A stretch of DNA of 64,000 nt from contig NZ_CP012677.1 in assembly GCF_001294625.1 (NCBI RefSeq), positions 2,046,001 through 2,110,000 of the forward strand, written 5' to 3'. Positions 16,068 through 24,735 of this stretch are shown piece by piece (the stretch's first letter is position 1; each line of letters starts with the position of its first letter). The notes beneath the pieces were generated by a model. The model searched no databases. It was not told the DNA's origin and worked only from the letters and a program-made list of their open reading frames with translations. A program made the position numbers and the translations under genes. This stretch comes from Arthrobacter alpinus (GTDB lineage: Bacteria; Actinomycetota; Actinomycetes; Actinomycetales; Micrococcaceae).

Positions 16068-17713
16068 GTGCTTCCCCACGGTCGCTGCGATCGCTGCTAC
16101 CAAACCGTCAGGACTATCGAGGGCTTCGCCGGAGTTGGCGCGGGGACTTGCTGGCCGGTGTTACTGTCGGCATCGTGGCGCTCCCTCTGGCATTGGCGTT
16201 CGGAGTGAGCTCAGGAGCGGGCGCCGAGGCCGGCCTCATCACGGCAATCGTCGCCGGTTTGATTGCTGCGGTGTTCGGCGGCTCAAATGTTCAGGTGTCG
16301 GGGCCGACTGGTGCGATGGTGGTGGTGCTCGCCCCCATTGTGGCCAGCCACGGCGTCGCCTCCGTCATGGTCGTCAGCATCCTTGCCGGTGTCATTGTGC
16401 TGCTCGCGGGCGCACTGCGCCTCGGACGAACAGTGAGCTATATTCCCTGGCCAGTGATCGAGGGATTCACTGTTGGCATCGCAGTGATCATCTTTCTCCA
16501 GCAAGTTCCTGCCACAGTCGGTGTGGGCGGGGCAGGGCATAGCACCAACGCCCTAATTGCCGCCGTGGAGTCCGCTTTGGACGCGGACTGGCCGACGGCG
16601 CTGATCCCTCTCGCCATTGTTGCGGCTGTCGCTGTGCTCATGGTGCTCCTGGGTCGTGTCAGTGGCAGACTTCCGGCATCCTTCATTACGATCGTGATCG
16701 TAACGCTCGGCGCGTCCTTCCTGGACTTGCCACTGATGACTATCGGGGAGTTGCCTCACTCCCTCCCACTGCCAGCACTGCCACTCATCGATGCGGGAAC
16801 CTTGCCGAGTCTGGTGGGTCCTGCCTTCGCGGTGGCCGCTTTGGCCGCGATCGAATCACTGCTGTCGGCTAGGGTCGCTGCGTCAATGGCCGACACGGGC
16901 CCGTATAACGCCGATCGTGAACTCGTCGGGCAAGGCCTCGCCTCGATCGCCTCGGGTTTCTTTGGTGGAATGCCCGCCACCGGTGCCATCGCCCGAACTG
17001 CAGTCAATGTGCGCTCCGGCGCACGAACACGGATGTCTGCGATCGTGCATTCGCTGGCGCTCCTCGCCGTCGTCTACGTGGCAGCGAATGTCGTCTCAGT
17101 GATCCCACTGGCTGCTCTCTCCGGTGTTCTCATGGTCACAGCGGCCAGGATGGTCTCCCCCACCATCATCAAACAGGTGCTGCGATCGACCCGAACAGAT
17201 GCCATGGTATTTGTGATTACCGCGATCATCACGGTAAGTTTCGACCTGATCATCGCCGTCGGCATTGGCATCGCCGTTGCCGCGTTCTTCGCCCTGCGTG
17301 CCCTCAGCACGGCCAGTGGCGTTCACCGGGAGGAATTGGAGGGACCCCCCGTGGCCGGCGACGAACGGATCGCACTGTTCCGCGTTGATGGTTCATTGTT
17401 CTTTGGGGCCGCCGAACGAATCCTCGAGCGCATCAGTGATCACATCGGTATCGAAGTGGTGATTCTGCGCCTATCCCAACTCCAACTCATCGACGCCACC
17501 GGCGCCCATACCCTCACCGAACTCGTGACCAGTTTGGAACGACGGGGTGTCACGGTTCTCATCAAGGGCATCAGGGACGAACATCTCCAACTTCTCGAGC
17601 GGCTCGGTGTCATCGATTCGCTCCGCCACCCCAACCATCTCTTCGCCGAACTGGAGCCCGCCATCACCCATGCCCGATCCCACATCATCCGCACGGCCAT
17701 CCCCGGCGCATGA
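16064..17713 (+). CDS. SulP/SLC26 anion transporter with STAS domain
   Basis: A membrane protein of 549 residues. It starts with the SulP signature region (RRSWRGDLLAGVTVGIVALP, GVSSGAGAEAGLITAIVAGL), has about 12 hydrophobic segments to residue 425 and a C-terminal STAS domain (RIALFRVDGSLFFGAAERIL, LSQLQLIDATGAHTL). SulP proteins move sulfate, bicarbonate or other anions with H+ or Na+; substrate cannot be read here. Genes on both sides overlap it by 4 bp, so ArsR, SulP and the multicopper oxidase are one translationally coupled unit. Confidence 0.92.
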   Translation: MSASPRSLRSLLPNRQDYRGLRRSWRGDLLAGVTVGIVALPLALAFGVSSGAGAEAGLITAIVAGLIAAVFGGSNVQVSGPTGAMVVVLAPIVASHGVASVMVVSILAGVIVLLAGALRLGRTVSYIPWPVIEGFTVGIAVIIFLQQVPATVGVGGAGHSTNALIAAVESALDADWPTALIPLAIVAAVAVLMVLLGRVSGRLPASFITIVIVTLGASFLDLPLMTIGELPHSLPLPALPLIDAGTLPSLVGPAFAVAALAAIESLLSARVAASMADTGPYNADRELVGQGLASIASGFFGGMPATGAIARTAVNVRSGARTRMSAIVHSLALLAVVYVAANVVSVIPLAALSGVLMVTAARMVSPTIIKQVLRSTRTDAMVFVITAIITVSFDLIIAVGIGIAVAAFFALRALSTASGVHREELEGPPVAGDERIALFRVDGSLFFGAAERILERISDHIGIEVVILRLSQLQLIDATGAHTLTELVTSLERRGVTVLIKGIRDEHLQLLERLGVIDSLRHPNHLFAELEPAITHARSHIIRTAIPGA

Positions 17714-19242
17714 GCACAGATGCGAATAACAGCCCAAAAGCACCGGTAGACGGGCCGCCTCCGATCCGGATCAACCGACGAACGCTGCTGTTGGGCCTGG
17801 GCGCACTCGGGGCCATCGGGGGGCTCGGATATTGGCTCACCGAGGGACTGCCGCAGAACCAAGGGTCCGCATTCGCCACCCCCCTGCGAATCCCGCCGCT
17901 GCTGGCCTCGGAGATCATCGACGGTGAACGTGTCTTCCACCTGAGCGCGCAGGCAGGTGAAAGCGAGCTCGTGCCCGGTGTCTGGTTCGCGACCATGGGG
18001 TTTAATGGCCCCCACCTTGGCCCGACGATACGAGCTGCTCGCGGGGAACATGTGCGCATCCACGTCAAAAATGAGCTCACCATGGCGACCACCGCACATT
18101 GGCACGGCATGAGCCTCCCCGCCAGCCAGGACGGCACCGCCCATCAAAGCATCAGCCCCGAAACAACGTGGACTGCGGCATGGCAGATCGGCCAACCAGC
18201 TGCGACGCTCTGGTACCATCCGCATCCGCACGGGCAAACGGAGTTGCAGGTCAGCCGAGGCATGGCCGGGCTGTTTCTCATCGACGACGACGCTCCGTCG
18301 GGCTTGCCGTCGCAATATGGCGTGGACGACATCCCGCTGATCATTCAGGACATCACGGTCCAGTCCGGAGGCCAACGGTCGGGGACCCCCACCACCGCGC
18401 CCATCGGGCGGATCGGCAACACCGTGATCGCCAACGGCACCCACGAAGCACACTTTGTTGCGTCCACCAGCCTGGTGCGTTTACGTATTCTCAACGGCTC
18501 GGCAGCGCGCTGCTACAACCTTGAGCTCTCCACCGGGGACACGTTCCACCTCGTGGGTACTGATGGTGGCCTTCTTCCGGCGCCGGTGCCGCTGACCAGT
18601 TTGCTGCTCTCCCCTGCCGAACGCGCCGAAGTCCTCGTAACCGTGTCGCGGGATGCAGATCTGGTCCTTCGCTCCGTTCCGCATGACCTGGGCATGAGCC
18701 AGGCGGATAACGCCATTTCTGGCGCAGGGGACACCCTGGGGATTCTACGCATCACCAGAGCCGGCGATGCCTCGACGGCTAAACTCCCCGCGTCGCTCGC
18801 TTCCGCGGCGCACCCTGGGCGGGCAGCCGCCGTCGACCGTCATTTTACGCTCGGCGACACGACGATCAATGGAAAGGCCATGGATATGAGTCGCATCGAT
18901 ACGGTGATCGCCGCCAACTCCACCGAGACGTGGATGATCGAGAATGCCTCTCAACGAGCCCACAACTTCCACATTCATGGGACTCAATTTGTGGTCAACG
19001 CAGTGAATGGCCAAAGCCCGGCACCCCAGAACCGAGGCTGGAAAGACACCATCTTCATCGCCCCGGGGAGTACCGCCGAGTTGACCGTCCCCTTCGGCTC
19101 CTTCGCCGACCCGTCAACCCCGTACATGTACCACTGCCACATGCTCTGGCACGAAGACCAAGGCATGATGGCCCAGTACGTTCTCACCGACGGGGAGCAA
19201 GCAGCTGCTACCATACACCACGACGACACTATGCATCACTGA
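17710..19242 (+). CDS. Multicopper oxidase, Tat-exported
   Basis: A protein of 510 residues with a twin-arginine-like signal (NRRTLLLGLGALGAIGG) and three cupredoxin domains. Copper ligands are AHWHGMSLP and WYHPHPHG in the first domain, HNFHIHGTQF and the type 1/type 3 cluster MYHCHMLWHEDQGMM near the C-terminus. It would oxidise a metal ion or organic substrate outside the membrane with reduction of O2 to water, as CueO and related enzymes do. The tail is histidine-rich (IHHDDTMHH). The substrate is unknown; the coupled SulP gene gives no direct hint. Confidence 0.93.
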   Translation: MSTDANNSPKAPVDGPPPIRINRRTLLLGLGALGAIGGLGYWLTEGLPQNQGSAFATPLRIPPLLASEIIDGERVFHLSAQAGESELVPGVWFATMGFNGPHLGPTIRAARGEHVRIHVKNELTMATTAHWHGMSLPASQDGTAHQSISPETTWTAAWQIGQPAATLWYHPHPHGQTELQVSRGMAGLFLIDDDAPSGLPSQYGVDDIPLIIQDITVQSGGQRSGTPTTAPIGRIGNTVIANGTHEAHFVASTSLVRLRILNGSAARCYNLELSTGDTFHLVGTDGGLLPAPVPLTSLLLSPAERAEVLVTVSRDADLVLRSVPHDLGMSQADNAISGAGDTLGILRITRAGDASTAKLPASLASAAHPGRAAAVDRHFTLGDTTINGKAMDMSRIDTVIAANSTETWMIENASQRAHNFHIHGTQFVVNAVNGQSPAPQNRGWKDTIFIAPGSTAELTVPFGSFADPSTPYMYHCHMLWHEDQGMMAQYVLTDGEQAAATIHHDDTMHH

Positions 19243-19323
19243 CGGTTCCCTCAGACTTTGCGGCCAGCCAGGCGCATCAAGGCCCCGGCGACAGGCTGAG
19301 TCCCGACAGGATCGAGCACCGGC

Positions 19324-20580
19324 CTAGCCGTTGCTGTTTCTTTTCCACCCGCTGTTCGCCCGTTGGGCCAAGCCCAGCAGTTCGAGCCGCCCTAGGCCTG
19401 CCAACACTGCAGCGGTACCCAAACCGGCAACCACGCTGAGCTTGTCCACAGTGGTGGTCGAACGCAACGGCAACGCGTCCAGGAGTAGCAGATCCGCCAC
19501 ACCCAGCCCGTCGTGCAGGGCCGGGGCCCCTTCTTGTTCCACGGCCAAGTTGGTGCCCACAGCATCTGCCAGCTCGGCAATGTCGGCGGCGTCCGTGACG
19601 CACACCGCTGACCCTTCCCGAAGCAATCTGTGGCAGCCCGCGGAATTAGCCGAGTAAACAGACCCGGGGACCGCGCCAACCGAACGGCTCAAGGTATCGG
19701 CATGGTGTGCGGTGTTCAGCGCCCCGGAGCGCCACCGTGCCTCCACCACCACTGTCACCTCGCAGAGTGCGGCAATGAGCCTGTTGCGCTGCAAGAACCT
19801 GTACCGGGTGGGGTTGGTGCCCGGGGGCACCTCGGCGACAATGGCCCCCTGTTCGGTGATGGCCCGCAGCAGCTCCTCGTTGCCGGAGGGATAGAACCTG
19901 TCCACTCCCCCGGCCATGACGGCCAAGGTGGGCGGAACGCCCTCCTCAGTGCCGCGACGTGGATCCCCGTTCTGCCCACCGGTCTGGGCAGCGGCGCTGA
20001 TGGCGCCCCGATGCGCCTGGGCGTCAATCCCGTAGGCACCCCCGCTGACAACCGTGAATCCGCGCTGCACCAACGACGAGGCCATCTCGGCCGCCACATT
20101 GGCGCCGTAGCTGGTGCTGTCCCGGGATCCCACCAAGGCGATGCACCGCTTTTGTTCCGGAATGCGCCCCACCGCCCCGCGCACCCAAAGAGCGATGGGT
20201 GCACCCAACTCCAGGTCGGCCAACGCGGACGGCCACTGCGGATCCTCCGGAATCAACAGCCCTCCACCCAGGCGTTCCAGGACATAGAGGTCACGCTCCG
20301 GCGCCAAGTCAGCCAACCGGGGGCGCCAACGGCTCAGGGCGTCCGCGAGTCCGGGCCACCGCCCGGTCCCGGAGACGCTTAACACCGCCGTCATCTCTTG
20401 TTCAAGGACGGCGCTTGAGTGGGCTCGGCTGCGAATGAAGGCCACCGCGTCCTCGGGACCCGCCACGGCGATCAACGCCATCCCGGCTAGATCCGAAGGC
20501 TCCATGAGCCGGGTCAGAGCAGCCCGCGCAACCCTGATGCCGGCAGTGCCGATGGCGCTTCCCACTGCTGTACCGTTCAT
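19324..20580 (-). CDS. dprA: DNA-processing protein DprA
   Basis: A protein of 418 residues. The Rossmann-like DprA core holds IALVGSRDSTSYG, FTVVSGGAYGIDAQAHRGA, AVMAGGVDRFYPSGN, EVPPGTNPTRYRFLQRNR and VEARWRSGALNTA, all typical. A C-terminal winged-helix-like tail follows, containing LLLLDALPLRSTTTVDKLSV. DprA loads RecA on incoming single-stranded DNA in transformation; many non-competent bacteria keep it. The ATG overlaps the YifB stop by 4 bp. It faces the multicopper oxidase gene across an 81 bp gap without a clear terminator. Confidence 0.94.
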   Translation of the reverse strand: MNGTAVGSAIGTAGIRVARAALTRLMEPSDLAGMALIAVAGPEDAVAFIRSRAHSSAVLEQEMTAVLSVSGTGRWPGLADALSRWRPRLADLAPERDLYVLERLGGGLLIPEDPQWPSALADLELGAPIALWVRGAVGRIPEQKRCIALVGSRDSTSYGANVAAEMASSLVQRGFTVVSGGAYGIDAQAHRGAISAAAQTGGQNGDPRRGTEEGVPPTLAVMAGGVDRFYPSGNEELLRAITEQGAIVAEVPPGTNPTRYRFLQRNRLIAALCEVTVVVEARWRSGALNTAHHADTLSRSVGAVPGSVYSANSAGCHRLLREGSAVCVTDAADIAELADAVGTNLAVEQEGAPALHDGLGVADLLLLDALPLRSTTTVDKLSVVAGLGTAAVLAGLGRLELLGLAQRANSGWKRNSNG

Positions 20581-22142
20581 AGTCCTTCTCCTCGTTGTCT
20601 CAATGTCAGTGCCAGCCCGACGTCGTCGGCCCCGGGCGTGTCCCGGCCCTGGAGATCGGCAACAGTCCAGGCCAGGCGCAGCACCCGGTCATAGCCCCGT
20701 GCGCTCAGCGTGCCCGCGCCCATAGCCCGGTCCAGCAAAAGGGTGTCCTTGCCACTAAGCCTCAGCGGTCCGCGCAGGATCCTGCCCGTGAGGTCAGCGT
20801 TGTGAACCAGGCCGAACGGTCGCAGCCGTTGCGCCTGGATGGCTCGTGCCGTCTGCACCCGCGCAGCCACCTGTGCCGAGGTTTCGCGTTGCCCGGTATC
20901 TGATAGCTGCGAAAGCTGGACCCGGTTGACTTGGAGCTGGATGTCAACCCTGTCCAGCAAGGGGCCGGACAATTTGCCAAAATAGCGTCGGCGGGCCATG
21001 GCTGTGCACTCGCAGGCAATGCCCTTGCCCGTCGCCTTGCCGCACGGGCAAGGATTCGCTGCCAGAACCAATTGAAACCGGGCAGGGTAGGCTGCTGTTC
21101 CGGCGGCTCGATGCAGCACCAGCTCGCCGCTTTCCAGAGGTTGGCGCAAAGAATCGAGCACCCGCTTATCGAACTCCGGCGCCTCGTCCAGGAATAAGAC
21201 GCCCCGATGTGCCCGCGACGCCGCCCCCGGCCGCGGAATGCCGCTACCGCCGCCAATGATGGCGGCAGTGCTGGCTGAATGGTGCGGGTGCTCGTAGGGT
21301 GGGCGCCGCACCAGCGCCGTGATCCCGTCCGCCAGGGTGTCCAAGGAGTGAATGGCCGTCACTTCCAAGGCCTCCTCGTTAGTAAGGTCCGGAAGCAATC
21401 CCGGCAGCCGTTCTGCCAGCATGGTCTTCCCCGACCCGGGTGGGCCCACCATCATCAGGTGGTGTCCACCGGCCGCAGCAATCTCCAACGCCAACCTGGC
21501 CTCGCCTTGGCCGGCCACCTCAGACAAATCTGCCAGGGGCGCCTTGCCGGCCTTCCCGTCCGCCGGAACCACCCGCTGCGCGCCCCCGCCCGCAGTGCCA
21601 CAGGACTCCCACGGCACGAACACCAGTTGTGTAGGATCCGCGTCGAAGTCAGCCGCCACTTGGGCCAGAGACCCATAGCCGCGCACCTTGGCCCCAGCGA
21701 CCAGCTCAGCCTCGGCCAGGTTGGCCTGCGCCACAACAAACTCCTGGCAACCGGCGGCGATGCCTGCCAGCACCGCCGGCAACACGCCCCTGACAGGGCG
21801 CAGCCGCCCATCCAAGCCCAGCTCGGCAAGGAACACCGTGCTGCCGGTACCCCGCACGTCACCGGCTGCATTGAGCGCTGCCATAACGATTGCCAGATCA
21901 AAGCCCGAACCTTTCTTGGGCAGCGACGCCGGCACCAGGTTGACGGTGATCTTGCGTCGGCTCAGAGGGACTCCCGAGTTTTGCGAGGCAGATCTAATCC
22001 GCTCCCGCGCCTCATTTAGGGCAGCGTCCGGCAGCCCCAGCAGCACAAAGGCCGGCAGCGTCTGACCAATGTCAGCTTCCACCTCAATCACATGCCCGTG
22101 GAGCCCCACCAGTGCCACGGCCAACGCCCGCCCCATACCCAT
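20577..22142 (-). CDS. yifB: YifB/ComM Mg-chelatase-like AAA+ ATPase
   Basis: A protein of about 521 residues. The N-terminal ChlI domain (VEADIGQTLPAFVLLGLPDA, GSGFDLAIVMAAL) is followed by an AAA+ domain with Walker A VGPPGSGKTMLAERLPGLLP, Walker B HRGVLFLDEAPEFD and a cysteine-rich insert CPCGKATGKGIACECT. ComM is a helicase that drives branch migration during uptake-linked recombination. The start at 22142 overlaps the yraN stop by one base (TGATG), which sets the start; the frame runs further upstream within yraN. Coupled to dprA, it suggests a preserved DNA uptake or recombination set. Confidence 0.94.
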   Translation of the reverse strand: MGMGRALAVALVGLHGHVIEVEADIGQTLPAFVLLGLPDAALNEARERIRSASQNSGVPLSRRKITVNLVPASLPKKGSGFDLAIVMAALNAAGDVRGTGSTVFLAELGLDGRLRPVRGVLPAVLAGIAAGCQEFVVAQANLAEAELVAGAKVRGYGSLAQVAADFDADPTQLVFVPWESCGTAGGGAQRVVPADGKAGKAPLADLSEVAGQGEARLALEIAAAGGHHLMMVGPPGSGKTMLAERLPGLLPDLTNEEALEVTAIHSLDTLADGITALVRRPPYEHPHHSASTAAIIGGGSGIPRPGAASRAHRGVLFLDEAPEFDKRVLDSLRQPLESGELVLHRAAGTAAYPARFQLVLAANPCPCGKATGKGIACECTAMARRRYFGKLSGPLLDRVDIQLQVNRVQLSQLSDTGQRETSAQVAARVQTARAIQAQRLRPFGLVHNADLTGRILRGPLRLSGKDTLLLDRAMGAGTLSARGYDRVLRLAWTVADLQGRDTPGADDVGLALTLRQRGEGL

Positions 22143-22498
22143 CAGGTCACACCCTTGAGGTGGTCGATGCTGGGCGCCGACCGTCCGTCCATGACGATGC
22201 CCACGGCATCGATGCGCAGCACCCCCATCACATGCCGGTGTTCGCGTGCCCACAGGACCGCCAGCGTGCGCAACCGCTGTAGCTTAGCCGCCGTCACCGC
22301 TTCCAGCGGGTCGCCGTATCTTCGGGAACGCCGCGTCTTGACCTCCACAATCACCAGCGCGGCACCATCAAAGGCCACGAGGTCAATTTCCCCTGCCGAA
22401 CACCGCCAATTACTGTCGATGACCCGCATCCCGTGGTCTTCTAGATAGTCCGCCGCCACTCGCTCACCGCTCTGGCCCAGCGCATCTTTCGCCTTCAT
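22142..22498 (-). CDS. yraN: YraN family nuclease-fold protein
   Basis: A protein of 118 residues with a restriction-endonuclease-like core: GQSGERVAADYLEDHGMRVI, CSAGEIDLVAFDGAALVIVE and VKTRRSRRYGDPLEAVTAAK. The D...(V)E-V-K arrangement is the PD-(D/E)XK active site pattern. Function is poorly known. It is the first gene of the yraN-yifB-dprA operon; the stop overlaps the yifB ATG. Confidence 0.93.
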   Translation of the reverse strand: MKAKDALGQSGERVAADYLEDHGMRVIDSNWRCSAGEIDLVAFDGAALVIVEVKTRRSRRYGDPLEAVTAAKLQRLRTLAVLWAREHRHVMGVLRIDAVGIVMDGRSAPSIDHLKGVT

Positions 22499-22617
22499 CG
22501 CTTCCTCCCCCTCCAGCGTGACGGACTTTCACCTGCGGCGTCAGTACCCCGTCCTGGATTGTGGATTACAGGGCACCCTGGCCCGGCTGTGGAGGGGTGT
22601 TAAGGACAATTGGGCAC

Positions 22618-22661
22618 AAAAAAGAGGACGACGGCGGAATAAATCTTCCGCCGTCGTCCTC
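22618..22661 (-). terminator. Terminator after the DUF2469 gene
   Basis: GAGGACGACGGCGGAA (22624-22639) and TTCCGCCGTCGTCCTC (22646-22661) form a perfect 16 bp stem with a 6 nt loop. On the minus strand it is followed by TTTTTTG, a full Rho-independent terminator 22 bp after the stop of DUF2469. The rest of the 184 bp gap holds nothing else recognisable. Confidence 0.93.
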
Positions 22662-22682
22662 CCGAAAAAGTTTACTCAGGCC

Positions 22683-23015
22683 CTAGCCGAGGGGGCCGAG
22701 TTGGCCGTCCTTGGGGATCTGGAGGTCATCGGATTTGATCAGCTCTTCAACGTTGACGTCCTTGAACGTGATAACCCGTACGTTCTTGACGAAACGGGCA
22801 GTGCGGTAGACGTCCCACACCCAGGCGTCCTGGAGGGTCAGGTCAAAGTACACTTCCCCGTCGGCTGAACGGGCCTGCAAATCCACGTGGTTGGCCAGGT
22901 AGAAACGCCGTTCCGTCTCCACCACGTAGCTAAAGAGATTCACCACGTCGCGGTATTCGCGGTAGAGCTGCAGCTCCATGTCGGTCTCGTAGTTCTCTAA
23001 GTCCTCAGCGCTCAT
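22683..23015 (-). CDS. DUF2469 family protein
   Basis: A protein of about 110 residues: MSAEDLENYETDMELQLYRE, then YREYRDVVNLFSYVVETERR, and a C-terminal DAWVWDVYRTARFVKNVRVI. This is the actinobacterial DUF2469 family, found downstream of rnhB in mycobacteria and streptomycetes as here. Function is unknown. Start at 23015 gives the usual N-terminus; an in-frame ATG at 23033 adds six residues. A strong terminator follows. Confidence 0.9.
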   Translation of the reverse strand: MSAEDLENYETDMELQLYREYRDVVNLFSYVVETERRFYLANHVDLQARSADGEVYFDLTLQDAWVWDVYRTARFVKNVRVITFKDVNVEELIKSDDLQIPKDGQLGPLG

Positions 23016-23084
23016 GCTTCCATCATCCATCACAGGACGCCCAGTTACCCAACGTGGACGCCAGCCTGAGAAGAAACTTTGCGA

Positions 23085-23765
23085 CTACGGCACAAGCCGC
23101 CACGTCTTTCGGTGAAAGTCAGTGGCGCCGTGGGCACCAATCGCCTCACGGTGGGCGGCCGTGCCGTAACCCTTGTTGCCCTCCCAACCGAACTGCGGGA
23201 AATCCTGGGCCAGTGCCACCATCATCGAATCCCGTTCCACCTTGGCCAGGACGCTGGCGGCGGCCACCGATAGGCACGTCATATCGGCCTTGATCCGGGT
23301 TTGGATGCGCCACGGGTCGGCTGCGAGCCGCTCGGCACAACCGTCACCAAAGAAGCCAAGATCGGCTTGCACGGGAGCCGACAGCCAGTCCTGGTTCCCG
23401 TCCAAAATAACAAAGTCGGGGATCAGTTCGGCGGCCACGGCGGCCAGTGCACGCGTCCCGGCCAGGCGTAAGGCAGAGACCAAGCCCACGGCGTCAATCT
23501 CTGCTGCAGTGGCATGGCCAACAGCATGCGCAGCCGCCCAATGGGCAATGGCCGGCACCAAGGCCTGGCGCACCGGCTCGCGCAGTAACTTGCTGTCCTT
23601 GACCCCTGCCAACTCGCTGGCGGTGGCGGCATTGATGACCACCACCCCCACGCTGACAGGTCCCGCCAAGGCGCCACGGCCCACCTCGTCACAGCCGGCC
23701 ACCAGGGTGTACCCCTGCCCGGCAAGTTCGCGTTCCCACTCCAAAGTGGGAGGCGCCGCCGCCAT
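23085..23765 (-). CDS. rnhB: Ribonuclease HII
   Basis: A protein of 226 residues that cuts RNA in RNA-DNA hybrids and at single ribonucleotides. The acidic active site is visible: GCDEVGRGALAGPVSVGVVV near residue 25, FVILDGNQDWL, and ADMTCLSVAAASVLAKVERD. The ATG overlaps the upstream lepB stop by one base (TAATG). It belongs to the lepB-rnhB-DUF2469 group conserved in actinobacteria. Confidence 0.95.
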   Translation of the reverse strand: MAAAPPTLEWERELAGQGYTLVAGCDEVGRGALAGPVSVGVVVINAATASELAGVKDSKLLREPVRQALVPAIAHWAAAHAVGHATAAEIDAVGLVSALRLAGTRALAAVAAELIPDFVILDGNQDWLSAPVQADLGFFGDGCAERLAADPWRIQTRIKADMTCLSVAAASVLAKVERDSMMVALAQDFPQFGWEGNKGYGTAAHREAIGAHGATDFHRKTWRLVP

Positions 23766-24667
23766 TACTTCCCCGCCGGCGGGGCCGAGGGCGAACCCTG
23801 ACTGGCGTTTTGCGGTGCGGGCACGTTCTTGAAGACGTCAGGGTAGTTGCCCAGGATGCCGGAGTGGTTCAGCGGCCAGGCGATGACAACCGCCCGCCCT
23901 TCAACGTCGGCGATGGGAACAAATCCCGTCCCGCTTCCCGCCTGGTGTGCCCGGGAGTCCTCGGAGTTGTTCCTGTGGTCACCCATGACCCACATTTGGC
24001 CCTCGGGGACGGTGACCTCAAAGGTGGTATCCGACGGCGCCGCCCCCGGGAACAGGTACGGTTCGGTGATGGGTTCGCCATTGACGCTCAGCTTGCCGTC
24101 CGAGGTGCAACATTTGACCTTGTCGCCAGGCAGGCCGATGACCCGCTTGACCAGGTGTTGTTCCGAGGAGTCTGGCGCGAGCCCGATGAACGTCGCAACG
24201 TCGCCGACCCAGCTAAAAGGGCCCTCGACCTTGGGCTTCTGGGTCAACCAACCCTGGGTGTCCTTGAACACCACCACATCGCCGCGTTTGAGCGCAAACG
24301 GTTCGGGAACCAGCAGGTTCACAAAGATCCGGTCATTGATTTGCAAGGTGTTCTCCATGGACCCGGAAGGGATGTAGAACGCCCGGAAAAGGAACGTCTT
24401 AATAAGGAAGGACAGCACCAGGGCGATCGCCAAGATCGTGACGATTTCCTTGCCCCACGCCCAGGCGCCACGGTTGAAACGCTCCATGGCTGTTGCCCCG
24501 TAGACCGGTTCGGGGCCGTCGCCGCTGTGCCGGGGAGCACGGAAATGGCGGGCACGGTGGTCGTGCGGGACTTTCGCCGGCGGTTTCCGCTGCGCCGATG
24601 CGTGGGGAACGTGACCGCCGTCGTCAGGTTCGGCCACACCGGAATCCCCGGGCACATTCTGCTGCAT
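23765..24667 (-). CDS. lepB: Signal peptidase I
   Basis: About 300 residues: a long basic, histidine-rich cytoplasmic N-terminus of some 80 residues, one membrane segment (IVTILAIALVLSFLIKTFLF), then the catalytic domain outside. The nucleophile serine lies in YIPSGSMENTL, the general base lysine in LVKRVIGLPGDKVKC and the family box in VMGDHRNNSEDSR. It removes signal peptides of Sec-exported proteins. Start at 24667 has GAAGGAAG upstream; the open frame extends upstream into the next gene and is not needed. A second signal peptidase gene lies directly upstream. Confidence 0.93.
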   Translation of the reverse strand: MQQNVPGDSGVAEPDDGGHVPHASAQRKPPAKVPHDHRARHFRAPRHSGDGPEPVYGATAMERFNRGAWAWGKEIVTILAIALVLSFLIKTFLFRAFYIPSGSMENTLQINDRIFVNLLVPEPFALKRGDVVVFKDTQGWLTQKPKVEGPFSWVGDVATFIGLAPDSSEQHLVKRVIGLPGDKVKCCTSDGKLSVNGEPITEPYLFPGAAPSDTTFEVTVPEGQMWVMGDHRNNSEDSRAHQAGSGTGFVPIADVEGRAVVIAWPLNHSGILGNYPDVFKNVPAPQNASQGSPSAPPAGK

Positions 24668-24735
24668 ATGAGGCGCTTCCTTCAGTTCATCTAAAAAGTG
24701 GTACTCAATGACCCGCCCGGAAGGCGGGGAAAAAC

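Noticed and set aside
15491..19323. Transposon or integron carrying the ArsR operon
   Set aside because: XerC has the housekeeping context and no terminal inverted repeats, target duplications, attC sites or transposase were found around the operon; insertion is inferred from synteny and orientation only.
22143..22253. Longer N-terminus of YifB
   Set aside because: The extension lies within yraN in another frame; the ATG overlapping the yraN stop gives the family N-terminus.
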